From Sphingobium lactosutens DS20 (GTDB taxonomy: Bacteria; Pseudomonadota; Alphaproteobacteria; Sphingomonadales; Sphingomonadaceae), in contig NZ_ATDP01000109.1 of NCBI RefSeq assembly GCF_000445105.1, positions 62,001 to 126,000 on the forward strand: DNA of 64,000 bases. The letters run 5' to 3'. A program made the position numbers and the translations under genes. A model generated the notes under the pieces. That model saw only the letters and a list, made by a program, of their open reading frames with translations, did not search any database and was not told the origin of the DNA. This document shows positions 9,082 through 16,739 of the stretch, piece by piece. The stretch's first letter is position 1, and each line of letters starts with the position of its first letter.

Positions 9082-9675
9082 TCAGAAATTGTAAGCGACG
9101 CCTACCAGGACCTTATGGCGATCAAAGGTCTCGCCACTGCCGCCCAGGTCAGCGTAGCGATATTCGAGCCGTGCCGACACCTTGTCGGTGAGGCTCCTTT
9201 CGACACCGCCGCCCACGCTCCAGCCATCGAAGTTGTCGCGGTCCCGAATTGTGCCGTCGATGCCCGATGTCCGGATCTTGGCCCGGCTGTTTTCATATCC
9301 ACCGCGCACGTACAGAAGGGTCTGGTCGGTCACCAGATATCCAGCGCGCGCCGACACGTCGAAGGTGTAGCTGGGATCAATGCTGGACGGGCCGCGGCGC
9401 ACGGCATCATCGGCGCCGATCGCAAAGCCGCCCTCGACGCCCAGCACGACCTTGGGCGCGACCTTGTGATTGTAACCGGCAAAGACACCGCCAACGAAGC
9501 TGTCCCGCGAGTCCCGGATCTCGACAGTGCCGATATCGGTATTGGCACGTCCGATCTTGTCGTGATTCCAGCCGACCTGGCCGCCAAGATAGGGACCATC
9601 GAAAACCTCGGCCGAAGCCGGGGCACATGCCAGCGCCGCTACAATGGCGAGGCTTCCTGCAAACAATGTCTTCAT
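9082..9675 (-). CDS. Small outer-membrane beta-barrel protein (OmpA-like/Omp25 type)
   Basis: This 197-residue protein has a clear Sec signal peptide (MKTLFAGSLAIVAALACAPASAE). An eight-strand-type barrel follows, with alternating aromatic/Gly strands (YLGGQVGWNHDKI, VGGVFAGYNHK, ARAGYLVTDQTLLYVRGGYE, RLEYRYADLGGSG), and the protein ends in Phe (GVAYNF), the usual outer-membrane assembly signal. The start at 9675 is chosen over an in-frame upstream ATG because of the signal peptide and the AGGAG before it. The promoter carries the palindrome shared with the RND operon, which suggests co-regulation with efflux. It resembles the porin-family opacity proteins of alphaproteobacteria; the specific role is unknown. 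Confidence 0.88.
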   Translation of the reverse strand: MKTLFAGSLAIVAALACAPASAEVFDGPYLGGQVGWNHDKIGRANTDIGTVEIRDSRDSFVGGVFAGYNHKVAPKVVLGVEGGFAIGADDAVRRGPSSIDPSYTFDVSARAGYLVTDQTLLYVRGGYENSRAKIRTSGIDGTIRDRDNFDGWSVGGGVERSLTDKVSARLEYRYADLGGSGETFDRHKVLVGVAYNF

Positions 9676-9701
9676 AAAAACGCTCCTGCAAAGGAAACTA
9701 T

Positions 9702-9727
9702 GATAGGAGTGAGCGCTCGCTCCCATC
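9702..9727. promoter_or_regulatory. Putative TetR operator before the outer-membrane barrel gene
   Basis: A 26-bp imperfect palindrome centred on GAGCGCTC (9711-9718) has only two mismatched pairs across its length. It shares TAGGAGTGAGCGCTC (9704-9718) with the reverse complement of the site before the RND operon. It lies about 40 bp before the start codon at 9675. Confidence 0.62.
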
Positions 9728-9921
9728 GCGTAGATATGGATCGCATCTGGCTTGTCAAGTGATCGCAGGCATTTCGAAAGGCGTCGCGTCCGCTATGAGA
9801 TCGTCCGGCACAATCCGAGGCGCGAAAGCGTAAGAAGGCGCCTTACCAGGCCGTGATGGAGCCCGCAGCGGCATCTCGCCACCAAAGGTCCTCGCTCCGC
9901 CTAGTCCGGGTTGGAAATCAT

Positions 9922-10491
9922 TTATCGGAAAGGGATGCACGCAATATGCGCAATCTGTTGCAGAACTGCGCGCGTCTCACCACCCTTGGCCCGGATGGCT
10001 ATTCCTGCCGATACCGACAGCAGATACCCAGCCGCCGCTTCGGGTAGCAAACTGCCCTTCAAGTCACCGGTGCGGCGTGCCTCTGCAAACCGGGTGGTCA
10101 ATGCCTGCTCATGTCTTTCCCGCCATCCCGCGAGAATCTTCTCACAACCAGGCGCGCAAGCAATTCCGGCGTTGAGATCGAGCGCGCCGCGAGGCATTTC
10201 GCTCTGGGTCACAGTTTCAATCAATCCCTCAAGGAAGCGCCGTACGACTTCGCAAACTGTCGGCGCTGCCAGCGCATGGGCGACAAAGCGCAGATGGCAT
10301 TCATCATATCGCTCGACCACGCGTCGAAACAAATCGTCTTTATTCCCGAAGAACCGATAAAGGCTCGGCCTTTCTATGCCCATGGCTGCGGTCAGATCGG
10401 AAAGGCTTGTTCCTTCATAGCCCTTTTCCCAAAACTCACGCATAGCGGCGTCAAGCGCCGCATCCATGTCAAACAGCCTTTTGCGACCCAT
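9922..10491 (-). CDS. TetR/AcrR family transcriptional regulator (second of an overlapping pair)
   Basis: This protein of about 189 residues starts MGRKRLFDMDAALDAAMREF and has a TetR DNA-binding domain (WEKGYEGTSLSDLTAAMG, then IERPSLYRFFGNKDDLFRRV). A TetR_C-like C-terminal part follows (RGALDLNAGIACAPGCEKILAGW). The ATG at 10491 is preferred over a longer in-frame start at 10524, because the shorter form begins like other family members. It overlaps the upstream tetR gene by 23 bp, so the two are translated from one message. The ligand is unknown. Confidence 0.87.
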   Translation of the reverse strand: MGRKRLFDMDAALDAAMREFWEKGYEGTSLSDLTAAMGIERPSLYRFFGNKDDLFRRVVERYDECHLRFVAHALAAPTVCEVVRRFLEGLIETVTQSEMPRGALDLNAGIACAPGCEKILAGWRERHEQALTTRFAEARRTGDLKGSLLPEAAAGYLLSVSAGIAIRAKGGETRAVLQQIAHIACIPFR

Positions 10492-11104
10492 CTTCCATCT
10501 CGCCAGTGATTGCCGAGCGATCACGGGAAAGGCAGCAGAGCGTACGCACCGCCCGCAATATCGCCTCCCTCAACATCGGCCGCCGGCTCTCCGCGTCGGG
10601 CGTGATGGATATTCCGAATGGATTGGCCGCTGTCCATGCCGAAGCGACGGTAATGATGAGCGTGAGCAGGAAGTCGGCCGGATAGTCGGAACCGACATGT
10701 CCGGCCGACTGCGCGGCCTGGATCCTTCGCACCTGAGCGGGAAGACTTAGAGTATCTTCCAACGGCCAGTTCCTTCTTTGTTCAAGTCCGTTCCACATGA
10801 CGAGCCGCATAAGATGGGGATGGTCCATGGCGAAATCAAAGAGCATGCCAGCATAACCGGGAAGGTCATCAGGGTCGAACAGAACGGTCTGGTACACATC
10901 CCTCAAATGTCTTTCGAGAACGATCTCGAAGAGCTGCTCCTTATTGCCAAAATATTCATAAATCTGGCTTTTGTTTGCCTTCGCAGTCCGGGCGATGCGA
11001 TCTACGCGCCCGCCTGCAATACCAAATGCAGCAAATTCTGCGGTCGCTGCGACCATGATACGTTCACGCGTCCGCTCGGACTTGCTCGGTTCGTTGACGG
11101 CCAT
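10469..11104 (-). CDS. TetR/AcrR family transcriptional regulator (first of an overlapping pair)
   Basis: This regulator has about 211 residues. The DNA-binding domain reads ATAEFAAFGIAGGRVDRIAR, then KANKSQIYEYFGNKEQLFEIV. The C-terminal part (LPGYAGMLFDFAMDHPHLMRLVMWNGLE) matches the YcdC/RutR-like TetR subgroup. The start at 11104 is chosen because AGGA lies 4 bp before it; in-frame ATGs at 11146, 11155 and 11191 are possible, but the last lies beyond the operator-like palindrome at 11159. It is divergent from a membrane-protein/epoxide-hydrolase pair and probably controls it. Two different TetR proteins in one overlapping operon is unusual. Confidence 0.87.
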   Translation of the reverse strand: MAVNEPSKSERTRERIMVAATAEFAAFGIAGGRVDRIARTAKANKSQIYEYFGNKEQLFEIVLERHLRDVYQTVLFDPDDLPGYAGMLFDFAMDHPHLMRLVMWNGLEQRRNWPLEDTLSLPAQVRRIQAAQSAGHVGSDYPADFLLTLIITVASAWTAANPFGISITPDAESRRPMLREAILRAVRTLCCLSRDRSAITGEMEDGSQKAV

Positions 11105-11158
11105 GGTTCCTACATTTTCGTTGACAGATTCCTGCCGCGATGACATGCCACGCATAAT

Positions 11159-11176
11159 AAACCAAATAGTTGGTTT
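11159..11176. promoter_or_regulatory. AAACCAA-N4-TTGGTTT operator-like palindrome
   Basis: AAACCAA (11159-11165) and TTGGTTT (11170-11176) are perfect 7-bp arms around ATAG. The site lies in the short divergent promoter region between the two-TetR operon and the membrane-protein gene starting at 11203. RutR-like TetR proteins are known to bind TTGGTC/ACCAA-type palindromes, which fits the upstream TetR; binding is inferred. Confidence 0.6.
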
Positions 11177-11202
11177 TAACAATCTCGGCACGGAGGTGCA
11201 GC

Positions 11203-12198
11203 ATGTTCACATCTCTCTATGCGCAGCCGTCAACCAGGTGGGCATGGTTGGCGTTTGCACTGATTGCGGGCTTCATGACCTGCACCATCTGGCCCGACAT
11301 GGCATATGCGCAAAATGCGACCGCCCATGTCACGCTCGATCCGACTTTTCGTACCCCCGCCCCGCCCAATGATGCGTTCCCGCAAAATGCGGACCATGTT
11401 TTCTGGGGTACGCTCGCCATGTTGATCGCCGGGCTTGTGGCGACCGCGATTGCAGCGTTCGACTCATTCCGCCTGAAAACGACGGTTCCGATCGCCATCA
11501 TCGTCGGAGCCGCCCTCTGCGTATATCCCGAGAGCGTCGACAACTATCTTGCAGGCTGCTTCTGGTCGACGTCGCACGATCCCGACAAGCTTCTCTATTT
11601 CCTCATGGGGCGGGAATTCGACTATTATGTCGCGATCATGTGGTGGACCTTCGGAGCGATCCTCGGGTACATCTTCTACAGCGCCCTGCAGCGCAATGTA
11701 ACGACGGGCGGCCTTTGGATAGCCTTTGCCCTGTCCGGCATGGCTGACATCGTGATCGAGGAGCTGTTGCTGCGCTACGGCGGCATCTACACTTATTTCG
11801 GCCACCAGCCGCTGGTCCTTTTGGGCTACTTCCCGTGGTGGTGGCTGTTCGTGAACGTGTCGGCGCTTTATCTCAGCATAGCAGTCACCTATCGCTTCCG
11901 TGACTGGCTCAACGGCTGGAGGAGCATCTTCATCCTTCCGCTGATGCCGCTCTGCTACATCGGTGGCTTCTCCTTCGCCGCATTGCCGACCATCTATGTT
12001 ATCCAGGGTGACTACTCGCCGATGGTGACCCAATTTGCCGGCATCCTCTCCTGCATTCTCGCTCTGATCCAGACTGGCGGCATCTTCTACTTCATTCTTG
12101 GTCGTAACCCGCTCGCCTTTGGCGAACGGGAGAAGCCGGCGGCTGATCGCGCTTCGAGACCGATAGCGGGCTTCGGCTCCGCGGTTGCGCAGCTCTGA
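11203..12198 (+). CDS. Polytopic membrane protein of unknown function
   Basis: This 331-residue protein has about eight hydrophobic segments, including an N-terminal one that could be a signal anchor (WLAFALIAGFMTCTIWP). It also has HVFWGTLAMLIAGLVATAIAAF, AIMWWTFGAILGYIFYSAL and aromatic-rich WWWLFVNVSALYLSIAVTY. Charged or polar residues that might form a site lie in YPESVDNYLAGCFW and MADIVIEELLLRYGG. GGAGG at 11192-11196 fixes the start. It sits 82 bp before an epoxide hydrolase gene on the same strand, behind a TetR-controlled promoter. I do not recognise the family; an integral-membrane enzyme acting on a lipophilic substrate is one possibility suggested only by context. Confidence 0.75.
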   Translation: MFTSLYAQPSTRWAWLAFALIAGFMTCTIWPDMAYAQNATAHVTLDPTFRTPAPPNDAFPQNADHVFWGTLAMLIAGLVATAIAAFDSFRLKTTVPIAIIVGAALCVYPESVDNYLAGCFWSTSHDPDKLLYFLMGREFDYYVAIMWWTFGAILGYIFYSALQRNVTTGGLWIAFALSGMADIVIEELLLRYGGIYTYFGHQPLVLLGYFPWWWLFVNVSALYLSIAVTYRFRDWLNGWRSIFILPLMPLCYIGGFSFAALPTIYVIQGDYSPMVTQFAGILSCILALIQTGGIFYFILGRNPLAFGEREKPAADRASRPIAGFGSAVAQL

Positions 12199-12280
12199 CC
12201 AGCACTCGCCAGACGAGCTCAATACCGGTGCCTCTGCCTCACGGCGGGGGCACCATTTCCAAAAAAACCAGGAGACGGCG

Positions 12281-13438
12281 ATGACGAACGAGGCTCACGA
12301 CGCGCAGATCATGCCCTTCAAAATCTCTATACCCGAAGATGAAATTCGCGACCTGCATGAACGGCTCGATCGCATCCGCTGGCCGGAACCCGAGACGGTA
12401 GCCGACTGGTCGCAAGGCGTGCCCATCGCCGATATGCGCGCCCTGGTGGATTACTGGCGCCATCACTATGACTGGCGCCGCTGCGAGAAGACGTTCAACG
12501 CCCTGCCCCAGTTCAAGACGACGCTTGACGGTCTCGATATATATTTCCTGCATATTCGCTCGTCGAACGCCGACGCTTTGCCTCTCATCCTCACCCATGG
12601 CTGGCCGGGATCGGTGCTCGAGTTTCTCAAGACGATCGGCCCCTTGAGCGAGCCGCAGGATTTCGGCGGCGATGCCGCGGACGCATTCCATCTCGTGATC
12701 CCGGCTTTGCCTGGTTATGGGTTCTCCGACAAACCAACAGGGACAGGTTGGGGACTCGAGCGGATCGCCTCAAACTGGCACCTGCTGATGCAGCGACTGG
12801 GCTATCATGAATATGTGGCGCAGGGCGGGGACTGGGGCTCGGCGGTCACACACACGCTGGCGCGGCAAAAACCGGACGGATTGAAGGCCATCCACACGAA
12901 TTTGCCCGTCGTAATGCCCCCGCCGCCCTATGAAAATCTCAATGCCGAGGAAGCGGCGATGCTGGCAGCCATGGGGCACTATCAGCGCTGGGAAAGTGGC
13001 TATTCCACGCAGCAGATGAGCCGCCCCCAGACCCTGGGATATGGGCTGGCCGACTCGCCTGTCGGTCAGGCGGCGTGGATATTCGAGAAGCTCCAGAGCT
13101 GGGCCGATTGTGCAGGTAACCCGCTCAATATCTTTAGCTATGACGAAATTCTCGACAGCATCATGATGTACTGGTTGCCCAATTGCGGTGCCTCTTCTGC
13201 GCGGCTCTACTGGGAGAGTTTCGACGGCGCCTTCGTCGTAAACGAGCCTGTCGCCGTACCTTGCGGATATAGTGTTTTCCCCAAGGAGATATACAAGGCA
13301 CCGCGTAGCTGGGCGGAACGGTGCACGCCTCAGCTCATCCATTGGAACGAGCTTGAGAAAGGTGGCCATTTCGCAGCGTTCGAACAACCTGAACTTTTCG
13401 TCGAGGAAGTGCGGATCTGCTTCCGCCAAATCCGTTAA
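12281..13438 (+). CDS. Epoxide hydrolase (microsomal-type, alpha/beta hydrolase)
   Basis: This 385-residue enzyme opens epoxides to vicinal diols. The N-terminal EHN domain (residues 10-120: PFKISIPEDEIRDLHERLDRIRWPE) is followed by the alpha/beta-hydrolase core. That core has the oxyanion motif HGWPGS (residues 106-111), the nucleophile Asp184 in GGDWGS and the catalytic His363 in GGHFAAFEQP. The start at 12281 is chosen for the AGGAG at 12270-12274. It probably forms an operon with the upstream membrane protein and is regulated by the divergent TetR pair. Substrate is unknown; terpene or aromatic epoxides are typical. Confidence 0.92.
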   Translation: MTNEAHDAQIMPFKISIPEDEIRDLHERLDRIRWPEPETVADWSQGVPIADMRALVDYWRHHYDWRRCEKTFNALPQFKTTLDGLDIYFLHIRSSNADALPLILTHGWPGSVLEFLKTIGPLSEPQDFGGDAADAFHLVIPALPGYGFSDKPTGTGWGLERIASNWHLLMQRLGYHEYVAQGGDWGSAVTHTLARQKPDGLKAIHTNLPVVMPPPPYENLNAEEAAMLAAMGHYQRWESGYSTQQMSRPQTLGYGLADSPVGQAAWIFEKLQSWADCAGNPLNIFSYDEILDSIMMYWLPNCGASSARLYWESFDGAFVVNEPVAVPCGYSVFPKEIYKAPRSWAERCTPQLIHWNELEKGGHFAAFEQPELFVEEVRICFRQIR

Positions 13439-13456
13439 AGGATGATCACTTTCGCT

Positions 13457-13493
13457 TTCCCGCCGCCGGGTCTGTGCCGTTCGGCGGCGGGAA
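13457..13493. terminator. Bidirectional terminator between epoxide hydrolase and copA
   Basis: TTCCCGCCGCCG (13457-13468) and CGGCGGCGGGAA (13482-13493) form a perfect 12-bp stem with a 13-nt loop between two convergent stop codons (13438 and 13505). A/T bases flank the stem on both sides. Confidence 0.75.
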
Positions 13494-13504
13494 GTAAACG
13501 GGCT

Positions 13505-15727
13505 TTACAAACGCTTAGCGCGAAGTCGTAGCGCATTGCCGATGACGCTCACGGACGACAACGCCATGGCCGCCGCTGCCACGATCGGTGAAAGGAGAAC
13601 GCCGAGAACCGGGTAGAGCGCACCTGCGGCGATCGGCACACCGGCCACATTATAGGCAAAGGCGAACAGCAGATTCTGGCGGATGTTTCGCATGGTGGCT
13701 TGGGAGAGTCGTCGCGCCCGTACTATCCCCATGAGATCGCCTTTGAGCAAGGTTATGCCAGCGCTCTCGATCGCCACGTCAGTGCCGGTGCCCATGGCGA
13801 TGCCGACATCCGCCGCCGCCAGCGCCGGCGCATCGTTGACGCCGTCTCCGGCCATCGCGACAACCCGCCCTTCCCCCTTGAGCCGCGCGACCACGGCGCT
13901 CTTCTGGTCGGGCAGGACATCGGCCTCCACCTCATCGATGCCGAGCGCGCGAGCCACGGCCTGGGCAGTAGTCTTGTTGTCGCCTGTCAGCATCACGACG
14001 CGAATGCCCTCGCCGCGAAGCGCCTCGAGCGCCTGGGCCGTGGTCGGCTTGACCGGATCGGCGATCGCGAAAATGCCGGCCACCCTATCGTCGATCCCCA
14101 CATAGATGGCGGTGGCACCGTCTCGGCGCATCTCATCCGCCCGGGACGTGAGACTGGAGACATCGATGCCCAGCTCACCGAGGAACGCCGCATTGCCGAG
14201 CGCAACCTTCTTGCCATCCACGACACCGCGCGCACCCTTGCCCGTCGGTGAATCGAAGGCGGAAACGTCCGGCAGCGCCATACCGCGGACCTGGGCGTGC
14301 GCGACGATCGCCTGCGCCAGGGGGTGCTCCGAAGCGCGTTCGATGCCCGCAGACAGGCGCACTATCTCGTCCTCGGCATATCCTGGCGCGGCTACCACGG
14401 ACGTGACCGCAGGCTTTCCCTGGGTCAGGGTGCCGGTCTTGTCGACGACCAGCGTATCGACTTTCTCCATGCGCTCGAGCGCTTCGGCATTCTTAATAAG
14501 GACGCCCAGACCCGCCCCCTTCCCTACCCCCACCATGATCGACATCGGGGTCGCCAGTCCCAGGGCGCAGGGACAGGCAATGATCAGCACCGACACCGCC
14601 GCGACGAGACCATAGGAAAAGCGGGGCTCCGGCCCGAACAGCACCCAGGCGGCGAACGCGAGCAAGGCGATGCCGATCACGCCGGGCACGAACCAGCCCG
14701 AAACAATGTCGGCCATGCGCTGGATCGGCGCCCGCGATCGCTGCGCGTCCGCCACCATCTGGACGATACGCGCGAGCATCGTATCCTCTCCGATCCGCTC
14801 GGCGCGGATCACCAGCGCGCCGCTCTGGTTGAGCGTGCCGCCGATCACCCGCTCGCCGATACTGCGCGTGACCGGCATGGACTCGCCGGTTATCATCGCT
14901 TCATCGAGCGAGGATCGACCGTCTTCGACGATTCCGTCGACCGGAACCGCTTCGCCCGGTCGCACTCGCAGCCGGTCTCCGGGAAGGACATCCTCGACGG
15001 CGACGTCCGCTTCAGTACCATCCGGGGCGATGCGCCGCGCGGTCTTGGGCGCGAGATCAAGGAGCGCCTTGATGGCGTCGGAGGTCTGCTCCCGCGCGCG
15101 CAGTTCAAGGACCTGTCCCAGGAGAACAAGCACCGTGATCACGGCCGCTGCCTCGAAATAGACCGCGACCGTTCGGTCTGCCCCGCGAAACGCCGCCGGA
15201 AAGATGCCGGGAACGAGTGTGGCAACGACACTGTAGGTCCAGGCGACCCCGGTCCCCATGCCGATCAACGTGAACATGTTGAGATGGCCGGTCCGCAGCG
15301 ACACGCCTGCGCGCTCAAAGAATGGCCAACCGGCCCATAGCACCACGGGCGTAGCCAGCACGAACTGTACCCAGGTCGAGATATGAGGTGGCACCAGATG
15401 ATGGATCGCCGGGACGAGATGTCCTCCCATTTCAAGCACGAACACCGGCAGAGCGAGAAGGAGCGCGATCCAGAAGCGCCGCGTCATATTCAGGAGTTCA
15501 GGATTGGGTGCCTGCGCAGCCGCCCGTTCCGGCTCGAGCGCCATGCCGCAGATCGGACAGGCGCCCGGCCCGTCACGCCGAACCTGGGGATGCATCGGGC
15601 AGGTGTAGACGCTCCCGGCCGGCGCCGGTGCCACTTCAGGCCGATTTCCCGCCGCAAGGCCACGACCATGCGCCGCACCGTGGTGCACATGGTCGTGGTT
15701 GCGGTCCTGATGCGGAGGATGATTCAT
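13505..15727 (-). CDS. copA: Cu+-exporting P1B-type ATPase
   Basis: This 740-residue heavy-metal ATPase exports Cu+ across the inner membrane. A His-rich start (MNHPPHQDRNHDHVHHG) and a heavy-metal-binding domain (VYTCPMHPQV to CPICGMALEP, residues 40-68) replace the usual HMA domains. The core shows the TGES actuator (MITGESMPV), the CPC metal-site helix (CPCALGLATPMSIMVGVG), the phosphorylated Asp (DKTGTLTQG), an HP dipeptide (SEHPLAQ), GDGVNDAPALAAADVG, and YN plus MALSS in the last helices, the P1B-1 Cu+ signature. It is the last gene of a three-gene minus-strand group: P-type ATPase, USP, copA. Confidence 0.94.
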   Translation of the reverse strand: MNHPPHQDRNHDHVHHGAAHGRGLAAGNRPEVAPAPAGSVYTCPMHPQVRRDGPGACPICGMALEPERAAAQAPNPELLNMTRRFWIALLLALPVFVLEMGGHLVPAIHHLVPPHISTWVQFVLATPVVLWAGWPFFERAGVSLRTGHLNMFTLIGMGTGVAWTYSVVATLVPGIFPAAFRGADRTVAVYFEAAAVITVLVLLGQVLELRAREQTSDAIKALLDLAPKTARRIAPDGTEADVAVEDVLPGDRLRVRPGEAVPVDGIVEDGRSSLDEAMITGESMPVTRSIGERVIGGTLNQSGALVIRAERIGEDTMLARIVQMVADAQRSRAPIQRMADIVSGWFVPGVIGIALLAFAAWVLFGPEPRFSYGLVAAVSVLIIACPCALGLATPMSIMVGVGKGAGLGVLIKNAEALERMEKVDTLVVDKTGTLTQGKPAVTSVVAAPGYAEDEIVRLSAGIERASEHPLAQAIVAHAQVRGMALPDVSAFDSPTGKGARGVVDGKKVALGNAAFLGELGIDVSSLTSRADEMRRDGATAIYVGIDDRVAGIFAIADPVKPTTAQALEALRGEGIRVVMLTGDNKTTAQAVARALGIDEVEADVLPDQKSAVVARLKGEGRVVAMAGDGVNDAPALAAADVGIAMGTGTDVAIESAGITLLKGDLMGIVRARRLSQATMRNIRQNLLFAFAYNVAGVPIAAGALYPVLGVLLSPIVAAAAMALSSVSVIGNALRLRAKRL

Positions 15728-15807
15728 GGGTTCATCGCCTTGCCTTCATGGGACGACGCATATCGGCAGTCGCCGAGCATGCCGGCGTGTCCAGGTGCCG
15801 CAACGCC

Positions 15808-16698
15808 CTAACCCTTGCCTGGCCGATAGTGGACGACGAGCAGATCACCCTCCAGGCTTTCGATCAGGCTCTGGGCGGTGCTGCCGATCAGCGCGTCGAA
15901 CAGCACGCCGCGGCCGTGGCTACCAATCACGGTGAGGTCAGCATGCTCGTTCTCGACATAATCGGCGAGCAGTCGCCCGGGCGTACCATGCTCGATCACG
16001 ACATCGGCGCCGGCCCTCACGCCTGCATCCACACGCTCGTCGCTCAGGAATTTTGTCCCAAGGTCCTTTTCCATCGTGCGCAGGTTGCGGACATAGTCTC
16101 TTTCATCGAGCATGCCCGAGAACGGCACGTCATAAGCATGGAACAGCGTCAGGTCGCGCGCGGGAAACAGCGCAGAGGTCGTCAGCAGCGCCTGCAGCGA
16201 GGCTTCGGAGAAATCCGTCGCCACGACGATGCTCCTGTAGGACCGAAGCGCGCGATCGTGAACGACGAGGACGGGCACCGGCGACCCGCGCACGAGCCGG
16301 TTGACGGTACTGCCCAGGATCATCCGACCCAGCGTCTCATCACGCGCGATCCCCGTCACGATTAGATCGCAGCCTTCGCGCGCGGCGATCGCGAGGAGCG
16401 TCTCGCCAGGCTCCCCCTCCTCGACGATGACCCGGATGAACTCGGCCGCGGCGCCAAGATCACGCTTAAGGCGCCAGCGCATCCTTTCGACCGGGCTCGG
16501 CAACCGCCGCCAGGACGCGGGCGTCCGATCGAATCGGTACTGGCGGTTTTGCGCAGGATCGACGACATAGGCCGCGATCAGCTCCGCCTGCCACTCCTGG
16601 GAGAGCTGGACCGCACGGTCGAGCGCCCGGTCACAGCGACAGCTGAGATCCGTGGCGAGCAGGATCTTTCGGGGCGGCGTCTGGCCAGGCTGGGTCAT
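15808..16698 (-). CDS. Universal stress protein, two tandem Usp domains
   Basis: This 296-residue protein has two UspA-like domains. The first starts RKILLATDLSCRCDRALDRAVQL and ends with the ATP-binding-type motif GMARDE-like TGIARDETLGRMILGSTVNRLVRGSPVPVLVV. The second starts YRSIVVATDFSEASLQAL and ends GSHGRGVLFDALIGSTAQSL. Both carry G-x2-G-x9-G-S/T type loops, so ATP binding is likely. The ATG at 16698 is chosen over a longer upstream frame because AAAGGA precedes it. It lies 42 bp downstream of a P-type ATPase gene. A close paralogue starts at 29046; the two share the DLxxRCDRALDRAVQL and RMILGSTVNRxxRG blocks. Confidence 0.92.
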   Translation of the reverse strand: MTQPGQTPPRKILLATDLSCRCDRALDRAVQLSQEWQAELIAAYVVDPAQNRQYRFDRTPASWRRLPSPVERMRWRLKRDLGAAAEFIRVIVEEGEPGETLLAIAAREGCDLIVTGIARDETLGRMILGSTVNRLVRGSPVPVLVVHDRALRSYRSIVVATDFSEASLQALLTTSALFPARDLTLFHAYDVPFSGMLDERDYVRNLRTMEKDLGTKFLSDERVDAGVRAGADVVIEHGTPGRLLADYVENEHADLTVIGSHGRGVLFDALIGSTAQSLIESLEGDLLVVHYRPGKG

Positions 16699-16739
16699 CG
16701 GATGTCCTTTCACATTTTCGGGGATCGGGTCGGCGCCGG

